Positions 1 to 12,984 of a DNA stretch of 64,000 nt are shown here, in pieces (the first letter of the stretch is position 1; every line of letters starts with the position of its first letter). A program made the translations under genes and the position numbers. The stretch covers positions 62,001 through 126,000 of the forward strand of contig NZ_JFCA01000011.1 of the NCBI RefSeq assembly GCF_000612585.1, given 5' to 3'. The DNA comes from Pseudomonas sp. CHM02. GTDB taxonomy: Bacteria > Pseudomonadota > Gammaproteobacteria > Pseudomonadales > Pseudomonadaceae. The notes under the pieces were generated by a model, which saw only the letters and a program-made list of their open reading frames with translations, made no database searches and was not told the DNA's origin.

Positions 1-672
1 GCCAGCACCCCGTACACCTCGACCATCGTGTTCCTGGTGCGCAAGGGCAACCCTAAAGGCATCAAGGATTGGGGCGACCTGATCAAGAAAGACGTGTCCG
101 TGATCACCCCGAACCCGAAAACCTCCGGCGGCGCCCGCTGGAACTTCCTCGCCGCCTGGGCCTACGGCCTGAAGGCTGGCGGCAGCGAAGCCAAGGCCCA
201 GGAATACGTGAAAGAGCTGTTCAAGCACGTACCTGTGCTGGACACCGGCGCGCGCGGTTCGACCATTACCTTCGTCAACAACGGCCAGGGTGACGTGTTG
301 CTGGCCTGGGAAAACGAAGCGTTCCTGGCCCTGAAAGAAGACGGCGGCGCCGACAAGTTCGATATCGTCGTGCCTTCCCTGTCGATCCTCGCCGAGCCAC
401 CCGTGGCCGTGGTCGACAAGAACGCCGAGAAAAAGGGCAACACCGAAATCGCCACCGAATACCTGAAACACTTGTACAGCCCGGCTGGCCAGGAGATTGC
501 GGCGAAGAACTTCTACCGCCCACGCGATGCAAAAGTGGCCGCCAAATACGCCCAGCAGTTCCCGAAACTGGACCTGGTGACTATCGACAAAGACTTCGGC
601 GGCTGGAAAACTGCCCAACCGAAATTCTTTAACGACGGTGGCGTGTTCGATCAGATTTACACCGCACAGTAA
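1..672 (+). CDS. sbp: Sulfate ABC transporter periplasmic binding protein, C-terminal part (5' end outside window)
   Basis: The reading frame is open from base 1 ([11 protein letters not shown]) and ends at TAA 670-672, so only the C-terminal 223 residues are present. The sequence matches the second lobe of the Sbp/CysP family: [56 protein letters not shown]. Sbp binds sulfate in the periplasm and delivers it to the CysTWA importer, whose three genes follow on the same strand. A 150-bp gap with a REP pair and a small hairpin lies before cysT, so the binding protein could be made in excess over the membrane parts. The name is secure at family level; sulfate rather than thiosulfate preference is inferred from the neighbours. 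Confidence 0.93.
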   Translation, partial: ASTPYTSTIVFLVRKGNPKGIKDWGDLIKKDVSVITPNPKTSGGARWNFLAAWAYGLKAGGSEAKAQEYVKELFKHVPVLDTGARGSTITFVNNGQGDVLLAWENEAFLALKEDGGADKFDIVVPSLSILAEPPVAVVDKNAEKKGNTEIATEYLKHLYSPAGQEIAAKNFYRPRDAKVAAKYAQQFPKLDLVTIDKDFGGWKTAQPKFFNDGGVFDQIYTAQ

Positions 673-682
673 ACGCACGCCC

Positions 683-767
683 CTGTAGGAGCTGGCTTGC
701 CAGCGATGAGGCCAGAGAGAACACTGCAAGCCTCAAGGCCCCATCGCCGGCAAGCCGGCTCCTACAA
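683..767. repeat. REP pair (REPIN) between sbp and cysT
   Basis: CTGTAGGAGCTGGCTTGCCA at the left is repeated in inverted form at the right (CATCGCCGGCAAGCCGGCTC then CTACA), giving a long imperfect hairpin. This is the Pseudomonas REP doublet type, found many times in this window and always between genes. Confidence 0.85.
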
Positions 768-773
768 TTAGAG

Positions 774-795
774 CCCGCATTCATTTGCGGGTTTT
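774..795 (+). terminator. Small hairpin with T-run upstream of cysT
   Basis: CCCGCA (774-779) pairs with TGCGGG (786-791) across a 6-base loop, followed by TTTT. It sits after sbp and the REP pair and before cysT. It could partly terminate transcription leaving sbp. The stem is short, so this is a tentative call. Confidence 0.45.
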
Positions 796-825
796 GTATG
801 TTTGTTCCCTTAACCAAGGACTCTT

Positions 826-1644
826 ATGTCGCGTCGTATCTCCCCCGTCATACCCGGCTTCGGGCTGACGCTGGGCTACACCGTGGTGTACCTCAGCCTG
901 ATCGTACTCATCCCCCTCGCGGCGATGTTTGTACACGCCGCTCAACTCACCTGGGATCAGTTCTGGAACATCATCTCCGCACCGCGCGTGCTGGCGGCGT
1001 TGCAACTGAGCTTCAGCACGGCGCTCTACGCCGCGTTGATCAACGGTGTGATCGGCACGCTGCTGGCCTGGGTGCTGGTGCGCTACACCTTCCCCGGGCG
1101 CAAGATCATCGACGCGATGATCGACCTTCCGTTCGCGTTGCCCACCGCCGTAGCCGGTATCGCACTGACCGCGCTGTACACGCCTAACGGCCTGGTTGGC
1201 CAGTTCGCCGCCGACCTGGGCTTCAAGATCGCCTACACGCCGCTGGGCATCACCCTGGCGCTGACCTTCGTCACCCTGCCGTTCGTGGTGCGCACGGTGC
1301 AGCCGGTATTGGCCGATATCCCCCGGGAAGTCGAAGAAGCCGCCGCCTGCCTGGGCGCCAAGCCGTTGCAGGTGTTCCGCTACATCCTTGTGCCTGCGTT
1401 GCTGCCTGCCTGGCTGACCGGTTTCGCCCTGGCGTTTGCCCGTGGCGTCGGCGAGTACGGTTCGGTGATTTTCATCGCTGGCAACATGCCGATGAAAACC
1501 GAGATCCTGCCGCTGCTGATCATGGTCAAGCTCGACCAGTACGACTACCGCGGTGCCACGTCCATCGGCGTGCTGATGCTGGTGGTTTCCTTTGTCCTGC
1601 TGCTGCTGATCAACTTGTTGCAGCGGCGCATCGAACGTCCATAA
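826..1644 (+). CDS. cysT: Sulfate ABC transporter permease CysT
   Basis: 272-residue inner-membrane permease with about six hydrophobic helices. The BPD_transp_1 coupling loop is visible as [21 protein letters not shown] near residues 180-200. CysT pairs with CysW to form the sulfate/thiosulfate channel. The start is ATG 826, preceded by AAGGA at 816-820. cysW follows after 13 bp and cysA after it, with sbp upstream, which is the usual sbp-cysTWA order. Sulfur-starvation control by CysB is known for this operon in other proteobacteria but I did not identify a specific site here. Confidence 0.95.
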   Translation: MSRRISPVIPGFGLTLGYTVVYLSLIVLIPLAAMFVHAAQLTWDQFWNIISAPRVLAALQLSFSTALYAALINGVIGTLLAWVLVRYTFPGRKIIDAMIDLPFALPTAVAGIALTALYTPNGLVGQFAADLGFKIAYTPLGITLALTFVTLPFVVRTVQPVLADIPREVEEAAACLGAKPLQVFRYILVPALLPAWLTGFALAFARGVGEYGSVIFIAGNMPMKTEILPLLIMVKLDQYDYRGATSIGVLMLVVSFVLLLLINLLQRRIERP

Positions 1645-1657
1645 GGAGGCGCGGAAC

Positions 1658-2530
1658 ATGTCCCAATCGTCTATTTCCGCCGCGTCCTCGGCCAACGCCG
1701 CCCGTCGTGGCAGCGCTGCATCGCGACGCATCCTGATCGGCTTTGGCTGGCTGGTGTTCGCGCTGTTCTTGCTGTTGCCGCTGTTTATCGTGGTCACCCA
1801 GGGCCTGAAAAACGGCCTCGGCGCATTTTTCACCGCGATCCTCGAGCCGGACGCGCTGTCCGCACTGAAACTCACGGTGATCGCCGTGGTGATTTCGGTG
1901 CCGCTCAACCTGGTGTTCGGCGTCAGCGCCGCATGGTGCGTGAGCAAGTACTCGTTCCGTGGCAAAAGCATCCTGGTAACGCTGATCGACCTGCCGTTCT
2001 CGGTGTCGCCGGTGATCGCCGGCCTGGTCTACGTGCTGATGTTCGGCGCCCAGGGTTTCTTTGGCCCCTGGCTGCAGGACCACGATATCCAGATCGTGTT
2101 CGCCTTGCCGGGCATCGTGCTGGCGACCATCTTCGTGACCGTGCCCTTCGTGGCCCGCGAACTGATCCCGCTGATGCAGGAGCAGGGCACCCAGGAAGAA
2201 GAGGCCGCGCGCCTGCTCGGCGCCAATGGCTGGCAGATGTTCTGGCATGTCACCGTGCCGAATATCAAATGGGGCCTGATCTACGGCGTGGTGCTGTGTA
2301 CCGCGCGGGCCATGGGTGAGTTCGGCGCGGTGTCGGTGGTGTCCGGCCACATTCGCGGCGTGACCAACACCCTGCCGCTGCACGTCGAGATTCTCTACAA
2401 CGAATACAACCACGTTGCCGCGTTTGCGGTGGCGAGTCTGCTGCTCATCCTGGCGCTCTTCATCCTGCTGCTCAAGCAGTGGAGCGAGAACCGTATCAAT
2501 CGCCTGCGCGCCGCTGCGGCTGAGGAATAA
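1658..2530 (+). CDS. cysW: Sulfate ABC transporter permease CysW
   Basis: 290 residues. A hydrophilic Ser/Ala-rich N-terminus of about 25 residues is followed by six membrane helices, and the EAA loop reads [40 protein letters not shown] is typical of the CysW branch. It is the second channel subunit of the sulfate importer. The start ATG 1658 has a strong AAGGAGG site immediately after the cysT stop, and cysA begins 3 bp after its stop, so the three genes are one tightly coupled operon. Confidence 0.95.
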   Translation: MSQSSISAASSANAARRGSAASRRILIGFGWLVFALFLLLPLFIVVTQGLKNGLGAFFTAILEPDALSALKLTVIAVVISVPLNLVFGVSAAWCVSKYSFRGKSILVTLIDLPFSVSPVIAGLVYVLMFGAQGFFGPWLQDHDIQIVFALPGIVLATIFVTVPFVARELIPLMQEQGTQEEEAARLLGANGWQMFWHVTVPNIKWGLIYGVVLCTARAMGEFGAVSVVSGHIRGVTNTLPLHVEILYNEYNHVAAFAVASLLLILALFILLLKQWSENRINRLRAAAAEE

Positions 2531-2533
2531 GTC

Positions 2534-3514
2534 ATGTCGATCGAAGTCCGTAATGTCAGCAAGAACTTCAACGCCTTCAAGGCCCTGAACAGCATCAATC
2601 TGGACATCCAGAGTGGCGAGCTGGTGGCATTGCTCGGCCCGTCCGGCTGCGGCAAGACCACCTTGCTGCGCATCATCGCAGGTCTCGAAACCCCGGATGA
2701 CGGCAGCATCGTGTTCCACGGTGAAGACGTGTCCGGCCACGACGTGCGTGATCGCAACGTCGGCTTCGTGTTCCAGCACTACGCGTTGTTCCGCCACATG
2801 ACCGTGTTCGACAACGTGGCGTTCGGCCTGCGCATGAAACCGAAAAACCAGCGCCCGAGCGAAAGCCAGATCGCGGTCAAGGTGCATGAGCTGCTGAACA
2901 TGGTGCAACTGGACTGGCTGTCCGATCGCTACCCGGAGCAACTCTCCGGTGGCCAGCGCCAGCGTATCGCCCTGGCCCGCGCCCTGGCGGTGGAACCCAA
3001 GGTGCTGCTGCTGGACGAACCTTTCGGCGCCCTCGACGCCAAGGTGCGTAAAGAACTGCGCCGCTGGCTGGCACGCCTGCACGAAGACATCAACCTGACC
3101 TCGGTGTTCGTGACCCACGACCAGGAAGAAGCCATGGAAGTGGCCGACCGTATCGTGGTGATGAACAAGGGCGTGATCGAGCAGATCGGCTCACCGGGCG
3201 ACGTCTACGAAAACCCGGCCAGCGACTTTGTGTATCACTTCCTCGGTGATTCGAACCGCCTGCACCTGGGTGAAGACCAGCACGTGCTGTTCCGCCCCCA
3301 TGAAGTGTCGCTGTCGCGCCATGAACTGGAAGATCACCACGCCGCTGAAGTGCGTGATATTCGCCCGCTGGGCGCGACGACGCGTGTGACGCTGAAGGTG
3401 GAAGGCCAGAGCGAACTGATCGAAGCTGAAGTGGTGAAAGACCACGACAGCCTGACCGGCCTGGCGCGCGGCGAGACCCTGTTCTTCAAGCCCAAGGTCT
3501 GGCAAAAAGCCTGA
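2534..3514 (+). CDS. cysA: Sulfate/thiosulfate import ATP-binding protein CysA
   Basis: 326-residue ABC ATPase that powers CysTW. Walker A is GPSGCGKTT (residues about 37-45), the signature is LSGGQRQR, Walker B is [11 protein letters not shown] and the H-loop is FVTHDQEEA. After about residue 235 there is a TOBE-like regulatory tail ([16 protein letters not shown]), as in other CysA/MalK-type ATPases. The length is slightly shorter than E. coli CysA but normal for pseudomonads. Last gene of the sbp-cysTWA operon; a REP pair follows. Confidence 0.96.
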   Translation: MSIEVRNVSKNFNAFKALNSINLDIQSGELVALLGPSGCGKTTLLRIIAGLETPDDGSIVFHGEDVSGHDVRDRNVGFVFQHYALFRHMTVFDNVAFGLRMKPKNQRPSESQIAVKVHELLNMVQLDWLSDRYPEQLSGGQRQRIALARALAVEPKVLLLDEPFGALDAKVRKELRRWLARLHEDINLTSVFVTHDQEEAMEVADRIVVMNKGVIEQIGSPGDVYENPASDFVYHFLGDSNRLHLGEDQHVLFRPHEVSLSRHELEDHHAAEVRDIRPLGATTRVTLKVEGQSELIEAEVVKDHDSLTGLARGETLFFKPKVWQKA

Positions 3515-3537
3515 GCCTACAAACACCGCAAAACCCT

Positions 3538-3629
3538 TGTGGGAGCCGGGCTTGCCCGCGATGGCGGACTGTCAGTCGACAATGATGTTGGCTGGCCTAC
3601 CGTCATCGCGGGCAAGCCCGGCTCCCACA
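3538..3629. repeat. REP pair (REPIN) after cysA
   Basis: TGTGGGAGCCGGGCTTGCCC at the left is answered by GGGCAAGCCCGGCTCCCACA at the right, about 90 bp long in all. It lies between the convergent ends of cysA and the Mpo1-like gene. Confidence 0.85.
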
Positions 3630-3647
3630 TTTGATCTCCAGTGTCTG

Positions 3648-4172
3648 TTAGACCGTGGCGTTTTTCGTGCGTACCGCCACCGGCCCTGATCGCTCTTCGA
3701 TCTGCTGCTTGAGGTCATGCCGCAACCCCAGCAGGAACGCCAGCTCCGCCACCACAAACAACGGCCCCACGATCAGCCCCGACACGTCATCCACAAACGC
3801 CGGCTTCCTGCCTTCGTAGTAGTGCCCGACAAACTGGATCACCCAGCCCACCACAAACATGCCGATGCCGCTGCTGAGCCACACCAGCGTGCCTTGCGCG
3901 GCCAGCGCATGCCCGGCCCACACCGACAGCCCCATCAGCAGCGTCATCAACACGCCCAGGGCCAGTTCCAGGCGCAGGTAAAACCACGCCGCAAACAGCG
4001 CGACAATCACGGCGGGTGAAATCCAGAGACTGCCCACCGCCCATTCGGGGCGTGACAACAGCACCGCAACCGCCACCACAATCAGCGGGATGCCGATAAA
4101 GTGGCTAGCGATATTGCGTGGGTCGCGGTGGTAGGCGGCGTATTGACTGAGATGGTCGACGAGGCTTTTCAT
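3648..4172 (-). CDS. Mpo1-like (DUF962/YGL010w family) membrane protein
   Basis: 174 residues with four or five membrane helices. Family hallmarks are the N-terminal YAAYHRDPRNIASHFIGIPL and the later HYYEGRKPAF, which supply the conserved His residues. The yeast homologue Mpo1 is an Fe(II) 2-hydroxy fatty acid dioxygenase; whether bacterial members share this reaction is not established. The start MKSLVDHL was chosen because AGGAGG lies 7 bp upstream; an in-frame ATG ten codons earlier has no such site. Divergent from the Crp/Fnr gene. A lipid role would fit the fatty acid desaturase 2.4 kb away, but this is inference. Confidence 0.8.
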   Translation of the reverse strand: MKSLVDHLSQYAAYHRDPRNIASHFIGIPLIVVAVAVLLSRPEWAVGSLWISPAVIVALFAAWFYLRLELALGVLMTLLMGLSVWAGHALAAQGTLVWLSSGIGMFVVGWVIQFVGHYYEGRKPAFVDDVSGLIVGPLFVVAELAFLLGLRHDLKQQIEERSGPVAVRTKNATV

Positions 4173-4255
4173 TGTTGTTCCTCCTGTAGGATGTTTGATC
4201 ATGCCCTGTCAGCCTGTGGCGAACTGTCAGCTGGGCGACAATCTTCGGAGTTCAC

Positions 4256-4942
4256 ATGGATGCAGAACAATGGCGCTCCCGGTTGGCCACGGGTCACTGG
4301 TTCAGCCACCTGCCGGCCTCTTTTCAGCATAGCTTGCTGGCTCACGCCCGGTTGAGGCCGCTCACGGCGGGACAGTACTTGTTCAAGCGCGGCGACCCGC
4401 CTTGCGGCTTGTATGCGGTACTCGACGGCACCCTGCGGGTCAGTGCGGTGAACGAGCAGGGCAAGGAAGCGATTCTCAGCCTGGTGGAGTGGCCCTATTG
4501 GTTCGGCGAAATCTGCCTGTTCGATGGCTTGCCCCGTACCCACGATGCCTGCGCCGTCGGGCCGTGCACGCTGCTGCAAGTGCCACAACAGGCACTGCTG
4601 GACATCCTCGATGAGAACCCCCGGTACTGGCGCGACCTGGCGCTGTTGATGAGCCAGAAGTTGCGCCTGAGTTTTATCGGCCTCGAACAGCTCAGCCTTA
4701 TGCCGGCCTCGGCTCGCTTGGCCCATCGGTTGTTGATGATTGTTGAAGGTTACGGCGATATCGAGCATTCAAAGCGGGTGCTGCAGTTGCCCCAGGAAGA
4801 CCTGGCGGCGATGTTGAACCTGTCGCGCCAGACCACTAATGCCTTGCTCAAGGACCTGCAGGCCCAAGGCATCGTGCGCCTGGGCTATGGCGAGGTCGAA
4901 ATCCTCGACATACAGCGGCTTCGGCAGGCGGCGCCTACCTGA
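4256..4942 (+). CDS. Crp/Fnr family transcriptional regulator
   Basis: 228 residues. An N-terminal cyclic-nucleotide-binding-type beta barrel (about 20-130, with GDPPCGLYAVLDGTLRV and WFGEICLFDGLPRTHDA) and a dimer helix lead to a C-terminal winged HTH (about 165-220, LPQEDLAAMLNLSRQTTNALLKDL). No N-terminal Cys cluster is present, so it is not an oxygen-sensing FNR/ANR. The effector is unknown. ATG 4256 follows GGAG. It is read divergently from the Mpo1-like gene, and the receiver-domain gene starts 37 bp downstream on the same strand. Confidence 0.88.
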   Translation: MDAEQWRSRLATGHWFSHLPASFQHSLLAHARLRPLTAGQYLFKRGDPPCGLYAVLDGTLRVSAVNEQGKEAILSLVEWPYWFGEICLFDGLPRTHDACAVGPCTLLQVPQQALLDILDENPRYWRDLALLMSQKLRLSFIGLEQLSLMPASARLAHRLLMIVEGYGDIEHSKRVLQLPQEDLAAMLNLSRQTTNALLKDLQAQGIVRLGYGEVEILDIQRLRQAAPT

Positions 4943-4979
4943 GGGTGTTAGCCTGCAGGCCTATCGATCGAGGTGTGTT

Positions 4980-5345
4980 ATGCGCGTGCTGTTAGTGGAA
5001 CATGAATCCGAAGAAGCACAGCGGATGGCCCAGGGCCTGAACGAGGCCGGCTACAGCGTGGAAGTCGCGGCCAACGGCATGGCCGCGCAGCGGCTGGTCG
5101 AAGGGGCCGAATACGACCTGGTGATCCTGGATGTGATGCTGCCGGGGCTCAATGCCTGGAAACTGCAGCAGGCCATTCGGCAGAAGGGCGAGACGCCGCT
5201 GTTGTTCCTGACCACGCCGGGCGGGATTGAAGATCGCCTGCGCGGGTTGGAATTGCATGACGATGACTATTTGCTCAAGCCGTTTGAGGCCAGGGCGCTG
5301 GTGGCGCGGGTGAAGAAGGTGTTGCGGCGCGATCGCGGGCGTTGA
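4980..5345 (+). CDS. Stand-alone response-regulator receiver domain
   Basis: 121 residues, a single REC domain and nothing else. The phospho-acceptor is Asp51 (VILDVMLPG), with Thr78 and Lys100 (LLKPF) at the usual switch positions. The usual acidic pair at the N-terminus reads VEHES, so one metal-binding acid is replaced by His8. The domain is of the OmpR class but stops at RRDRGR where the linker to a winged helix would begin. No DNA-binding domain follows in any frame before the repeat at 5381. There is no histidine kinase nearby. Start ATG 4980 follows GAGGTGT. Probably in one operon with the Crp/Fnr gene. Confidence 0.85.
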   Translation: MRVLLVEHESEEAQRMAQGLNEAGYSVEVAANGMAAQRLVEGAEYDLVILDVMLPGLNAWKLQQAIRQKGETPLLFLTTPGGIEDRLRGLELHDDDYLLKPFEARALVARVKKVLRRDRGR

Positions 5346-5380
5346 TTGGCCTGACATGTGCGGTGCTTGAACCTGCACTT

Positions 5381-5440
5381 TCGCGAGCAAGCCCGCTCCC
5401 ACACTTGGAATGCGTTCTGCTGTGCGGGCTTGCTCGCGAA
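5381..5440. repeat. REP-like inverted repeat (TCGCGAGCAAGCCCGC type)
   Basis: TCGCGAGCAAGCCCGCTCCC and the reverse complement GCGGGCTTGCTCGCGA face each other across about 25 bp. This is the second REP class of the window, also seen at 31261-31342. It lies between convergent genes. Confidence 0.8.
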
Positions 5441-5468
5441 GAGGCCTTTATGGCGAGCATAAACCTGC

Positions 5469-6473
5469 CTACCGCAAACCGTCCCGAAACTGCCCCGGTG
5501 TCATCCCCGTCCAGCGCTTGAACGCACGGTTGAAGCTGCTGGTATCGGCAAATCCGAGCAAATGGCTGATCTCGGCCAATGAGCAGTGCGGATCACGCAA
5601 GTGCAGCAATGCCAGGTTCTCCCGGCATTCATTGAGCAACGTATCAAACCGACAGCCCTCATCCGCCAGGTGCCGCTGCAGGCTGCGCAGGCTCAGGTGC
5701 AGGGCCTGGGCAATGCGTTCGGCACTCGGCTCGCCATCCGGCAGTTGCGCCTCGATGGCCGCGCGCACTTTGCGCTCCCAGGTCAGCGGTTGCAGCTGGG
5801 CGAGGGTGCGCTTGAGCACGGTTTCGTTGTGCTCGGCCAGTTCCGGGTTGGCGTCGTCCAGGTGGCTGTCGAAATCCCGGGCAGCGAATTCCAGCCAGTC
5901 CTCCTCGGCACCGAAAAACACCGGTGCACGAAACACCGCGTGCCAGGGCTTGGGATCGGCCGGCTCCGGCCGGCGTAGATGCACCGCCAGCGGCGCGTAC
6001 TCGCGGCCCAGCCGGTTACGGCAGGTGCGCACATAGATCGCAGCGAAGGCGTCGATGGCCTCCAATGCCGGCGCCGGACTGCCCGGAGGCTGCAGCAGGC
6101 GAAAGCGGTAGCGCTCGCCTTCGCGACTCAGCTCCAGTGTCAGGGCATCGCTGACCACTTGGTGGTAACGCACGATGCGTTCGAACACCTCGCGCAGGCT
6201 GCCGCTGGCCACCAACGCATAGCCCAGCGCATGAAACGTGGTGGGGCTGACAAACCGCGACACCCGCAAACCAATCGCCGGATCACCACTGGCCTGCACC
6301 GCCAGCTCCCACAAGCGTGTCGTAGACGACAGCGGGTAGCGCGCGTTGGGATCGTCCATCTGTTGCGGGTCGAGCCCGGCTTGCGTGCACAGCGCGGCGC
6401 TGTCGAGGCCCAGGGCGTCGAGCTGCTTGCGCAGGGCGCGGGTCCAGCTGGCGAGTGAAGTGGGTTCGGTCAT
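5469..6473 (-). CDS. AraC family transcriptional regulator (arabinose-binding-type N-domain)
   Basis: 334 residues. The N-terminal 200 residues resemble the OruR/ArgR-like sensor domain of Pseudomonas AraC proteins (YPLSSTTRLWELAVQASGDPAIGLRV, TTFHALGYALVASGSLREVFERIVRYHQ). The C-terminal double HTH occupies about 235-334 (LHLSLRSLQRHLADEGCRF, HLLGFADTSSFNRAFKRWTGMTPGQFR). It is divergent from the fatty acid desaturase with a 101-bp gap, so it probably regulates that gene. The effector is unknown. Confidence 0.88.
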   Translation of the reverse strand: MTEPTSLASWTRALRKQLDALGLDSAALCTQAGLDPQQMDDPNARYPLSSTTRLWELAVQASGDPAIGLRVSRFVSPTTFHALGYALVASGSLREVFERIVRYHQVVSDALTLELSREGERYRFRLLQPPGSPAPALEAIDAFAAIYVRTCRNRLGREYAPLAVHLRRPEPADPKPWHAVFRAPVFFGAEEDWLEFAARDFDSHLDDANPELAEHNETVLKRTLAQLQPLTWERKVRAAIEAQLPDGEPSAERIAQALHLSLRSLQRHLADEGCRFDTLLNECRENLALLHLRDPHCSLAEISHLLGFADTSSFNRAFKRWTGMTPGQFRDGLR

Positions 6474-6574
6474 GGCGGTTGGCGCTTGCGGTCAACAGGT
6501 TGGCGTCCGGGGCTAGCATCCTGGGACATCGCTTGGGGCAGGATGTGAGCACCAATAAGCAAGAGGATGGAAGC

Positions 6575-10062
<3,488 letters not shown>

Positions 10063-10066
<4 letters not shown>

Positions 10067-11661
10067 GCGTGTCTCCAGCGGGTTGCGCGGGTTTCGATGC
10101 GTTGGCCGATAAGGTTGAGTGCCGCGCCGGTGAGGCCGACCAGCAGCATGCCGCTCATGATCAGGTCCATGCGCAGCAACTGTTGTGCGCCGATCATCAG
10201 GCTGCCGATGCCGCCATTGGACGGCATGAAATATTCAGCGCCGATGGTGCCCAGCCAGGCGTAGATCAGGCTCAGGCGCAGGCCGGCGAAAATCCCTGCC
10301 GCCGCGCCAGGCAAGACCAGCCGTCGCAACCGTTGCACCAGGCCCAGGCGCAAGACTTGCGCCGCCTCGTTGAGCTGTGGCGACAGATTTAGCACGCTGC
10401 GCTGGGTGGCGATAAACAGCGGGAAAAATGCAGCGAGGGCGATAAACACCCATTTGGCCAACTCCCCCAAGCCGAACCACGCGGTGAGCAGTGGCACCCA
10501 GGCGAAAATCGCGATCTGGCGCAACGCGGCCAGAGTGGGGCCGAGTACCCGCTCACTGCGTCGCGACAATCCGAGCCACAGGCCCAAGGCAAACCCCAGG
10601 CTGCCGCCGAGCAGCAGCCCGCCCAATGCGCGCCCCAGGCTTTTCCCCAGGGCGCCTGTGAGGCTGCCATCGAGAATGCCGTTGGCGGTGGCGTGCAGCA
10701 CCGTCCACGGGCTGACCAGAATATTCGGGTCGACCCAGCCCAGCCGTGTCGCCAGCTGCCACAGCGCAAGCAGCAGCAAGGGCAGCAGCCACGGCTGCAG
10801 ACGCTGCCAGCCGTGATAGCGCGGGCCGCGACGAATCTGCGCGGTGGCCGGGTGCGGCCAGTGCACCCACTTGTGGTCCAGCCAGCCGATGCCGCGGTCC
10901 ATCACCACGCCCAGCACGCCGATGACCACGATGCACACGAAGACGATATCGAGCATGAACAGCTGTCGCGCCCACACCATCAGGTAGCCGATGCCTTCGC
11001 TGGACGCCAGCAGTTCCACCGCCAGCAACGAGGTCCAGCCGGCCGCCAGGGCCAGGCGTACCCCGGCCATGAACGCAGGCAGCGCGGCGGGCAGGATCAA
11101 CCGGCGGATCAACAAGTGCGTGGGCAGGCGCAATACGCGGGCGGCCTCGCGCAGATTCGGCTGGGCGTCACGTACGCCCACCAGCGTGTGCAAGGTGACG
11201 GGCACCACAATCGCCTTCACCAGTACCACCAGCTTCAAGGTTTCGCCGATGCCGAAAAACACCATGAACAGCGGGATCCAGGCCAGGGTCGGCACTTGCG
11301 ACAGGGCGCTGAATGTGGGGAACACCAGGCGCTCGGCGCGTGCGCTGAACCCCAGCAGGGCGCCCAACACGGCCCCGGCGCCAACACCGGCCAGCAGGCC
11401 CCAGAACAAGCGCTGCAAACTGATCGCCAGGTGGCTCCACAACTCGCCACCCGCCAACTCCACCGCGCTGCTCCACACCAGGGATGGCGGCGGCAGAATC
11501 TGCTCGCTCATCCAGTGATTGCGGCTGGCCAGCCACCACAGCGCAAACAGCGCCAGCGGCAACAGCCACGGCAACAGGCGTTCGTTCAGGTTCGGCCAAC
11601 GTGCTGCAGCACCGTTGCCGGGGGCCGCCAGAGGTAGGCTCAACAGTGAAATTCGGGCCAT
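10063..11661 (-). CDS. atsB: Sulfate-ester ABC transporter permease AtsB, two fused permease domains
   Basis: 532 residues, twice the usual length for this family. Residues about 25-265 and 280-530 are each a complete SsuC/TauC-like permease: both contain WLLPL, an FGIGETLK or FGLGELAK stretch, and an EAA loop (LREAARVLRLPTHLLIRRLILP in the first, LNEAAQVLRLGLVQRLRRLVLP in the second). The two halves are only moderately alike, so the fusion is old. A fused permease can replace the usual homodimer. First gene of the leftward atsBCA operon and divergent from atsR across 288 bp. Confidence 0.9.
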
Positions 11662-11949
11662 GGAGGACCTCCGTTGTCGCCGAGGGCGTTATGTGATTTT
11701 GATCTTACAAAAACCTAATCAAGATGATTGAGGGATAAGGAAAGTCATTTAAAGCCTCAGCCCCGTGCGCATCCAATGCATTCGGAGAATATTTTCAATG
11801 CTGTTTATGCATGGCCCTCTGGGGCCGGCGTTTTAACTCGCATAGTCCAAAAAGCTATTAAATTGTGAATTTATAGTATTTAAAGTTTTGACCTGCTTGT
11901 GCGTACTTTCTGCCCCCCAGGCGACCGTCGCCCATCAGGAGCTGCGCTT
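11662..11949. promoter_or_regulatory. Divergent atsB/atsR control region
   Basis: 288 bp, much richer in A+T than the flanking genes, between atsB (leftward) and atsR (rightward). It carries ATCCAATGCATT at 11771-11782 and a second ATGCAT at 11807-11812. The 12-mer is found exactly, on the other strand, at 17783-17794 before the TonB-dependent receptor gene. Runs such as AAATTGTGAATTTATAG near 11860-11875 and TTTAAAG near 11880 are likely promoter or CysB/Cbl-type sequence. AGGAGCTGCGCTT precedes the atsR ATG. Confidence 0.65.
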
Positions 11950-12951
11950 ATGAAACTGCCCTTCAAACGTCTGATCACCCTGCTCGCGGGCACCGCCTTG
12001 GCCGGGCTGGTGCAGGCGGCCGATCTCAAGGAAATCCGTATCGCCGTGCCCGACCTCAGCGCCGGCAGCCAGCACAGCGGTGGCGGCATCACCGATGTGT
12101 TGCGCCAACAGCAGATCTTCGAGAAGGCCTTTGCCGACCAGGGCATCAAGATTCAATGGAATTACTTCAAGGGCGCCGGCCCGGTGATCAATGAAGCGTT
12201 CGCCAATGGCCAGGTGGACCTGGCTTACCTGGGCGACCTGGCGGCGATCATTGGCCGCTCCAATGGCCTCGACACCCGGTTGCTCAGTGCCACCGCGCGC
12301 GATATCAAACAGTACCTCGGCGTAGTGCCGGGCTCTGGCATCAAGACCTTGCAGGACCTCAAGGGCAAGCGCGTGGCGGTGTTCCGTGGCACGGCCAGCC
12401 AGTTGTCGTTCGACAGTGCCCTGGCCAGCCAGGGCTTGAGTGAAAAGGACCTGAAAGTCATCAACCTGGACTTCAATGCCGCCGGTGCCGCGTTGGCCGC
12501 CAAGCAAATCGATGCCACGTGGGGTGGCGCGAACCTCAGTGCGTTGCAAGCCAAAGGCTTGGCCGACATTCCGTTGACCACCAAGGACCTCGGTGGCGCA
12601 GGCAGCATCCAGTCGGTGCTGGTGGGCAGCGGCAAGTTCGTCGACGAGCATCCCGACGTCATCACCCAGCTGCTCAAGGCCCAGCAGCAGGCGGTGCAAT
12701 GGTTGACCGATGACAACAACAAGCAAGCCTATATCGACCTTGTCTCGGGGCTGGCCAGCTACCCGCCGGTGATCCTGGGCAATGATTTGAAAAACGAGAA
12801 ACTCAGCGTGTTGTTCCCATCGACCCTGGACCCGGTGTTCCTCGGCAAATTGCAGGACTCGGTGGATCTGGCGTCGAAGGAACGGCTGATTCGCAAGTCG
12901 TTCCAGGTGAGTGACTGGGTGGCACCGAACCTGGCCGCGGCCGGCCTCTGA
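11950..12951 (+). CDS. atsR: Sulfate-ester ABC transporter substrate-binding protein AtsR
   Basis: 333 residues. A Sec signal peptide (KRLITLLAGTALAGLVQA, cleavage before ADLKEI) is followed by an SsuA/TauA-type binding protein (GAGPVINEAFANGQVDLAYLGD is cut here to its core: PVINEAFANGQVDLAYLG; VAVFRGTASQLSFDSALAS). It should bind alkyl or aryl sulfate esters in the periplasm and hand them to AtsB/AtsC. ATG 11950 has AGGAG 8 bp upstream; an earlier in-frame start would place charged residues before the signal peptide. It is transcribed away from atsBCA from the shared control region. Confidence 0.9.
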   Translation: MKLPFKRLITLLAGTALAGLVQAADLKEIRIAVPDLSAGSQHSGGGITDVLRQQQIFEKAFADQGIKIQWNYFKGAGPVINEAFANGQVDLAYLGDLAAIIGRSNGLDTRLLSATARDIKQYLGVVPGSGIKTLQDLKGKRVAVFRGTASQLSFDSALASQGLSEKDLKVINLDFNAAGAALAAKQIDATWGGANLSALQAKGLADIPLTTKDLGGAGSIQSVLVGSGKFVDEHPDVITQLLKAQQQAVQWLTDDNNKQAYIDLVSGLASYPPVILGNDLKNEKLSVLFPSTLDPVFLGKLQDSVDLASKERLIRKSFQVSDWVAPNLAAAGL

Positions 12952-12984
12952 GTCGGGTAGTGGCCGGGCCGCCGATGCGGCGCT

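Noticed and set aside
4980..5345. Frameshifted OmpR-type regulator
   Set aside because: No winged-helix sequence is found in any frame between 5345 and the repeat at 5381, so there is nothing to join.
6455..6574. Longer N-terminus for the fatty acid desaturase
   Set aside because: ATG 6575 has a ribosome site; the longer frame would overlap the start of the divergent AraC gene and its control region.
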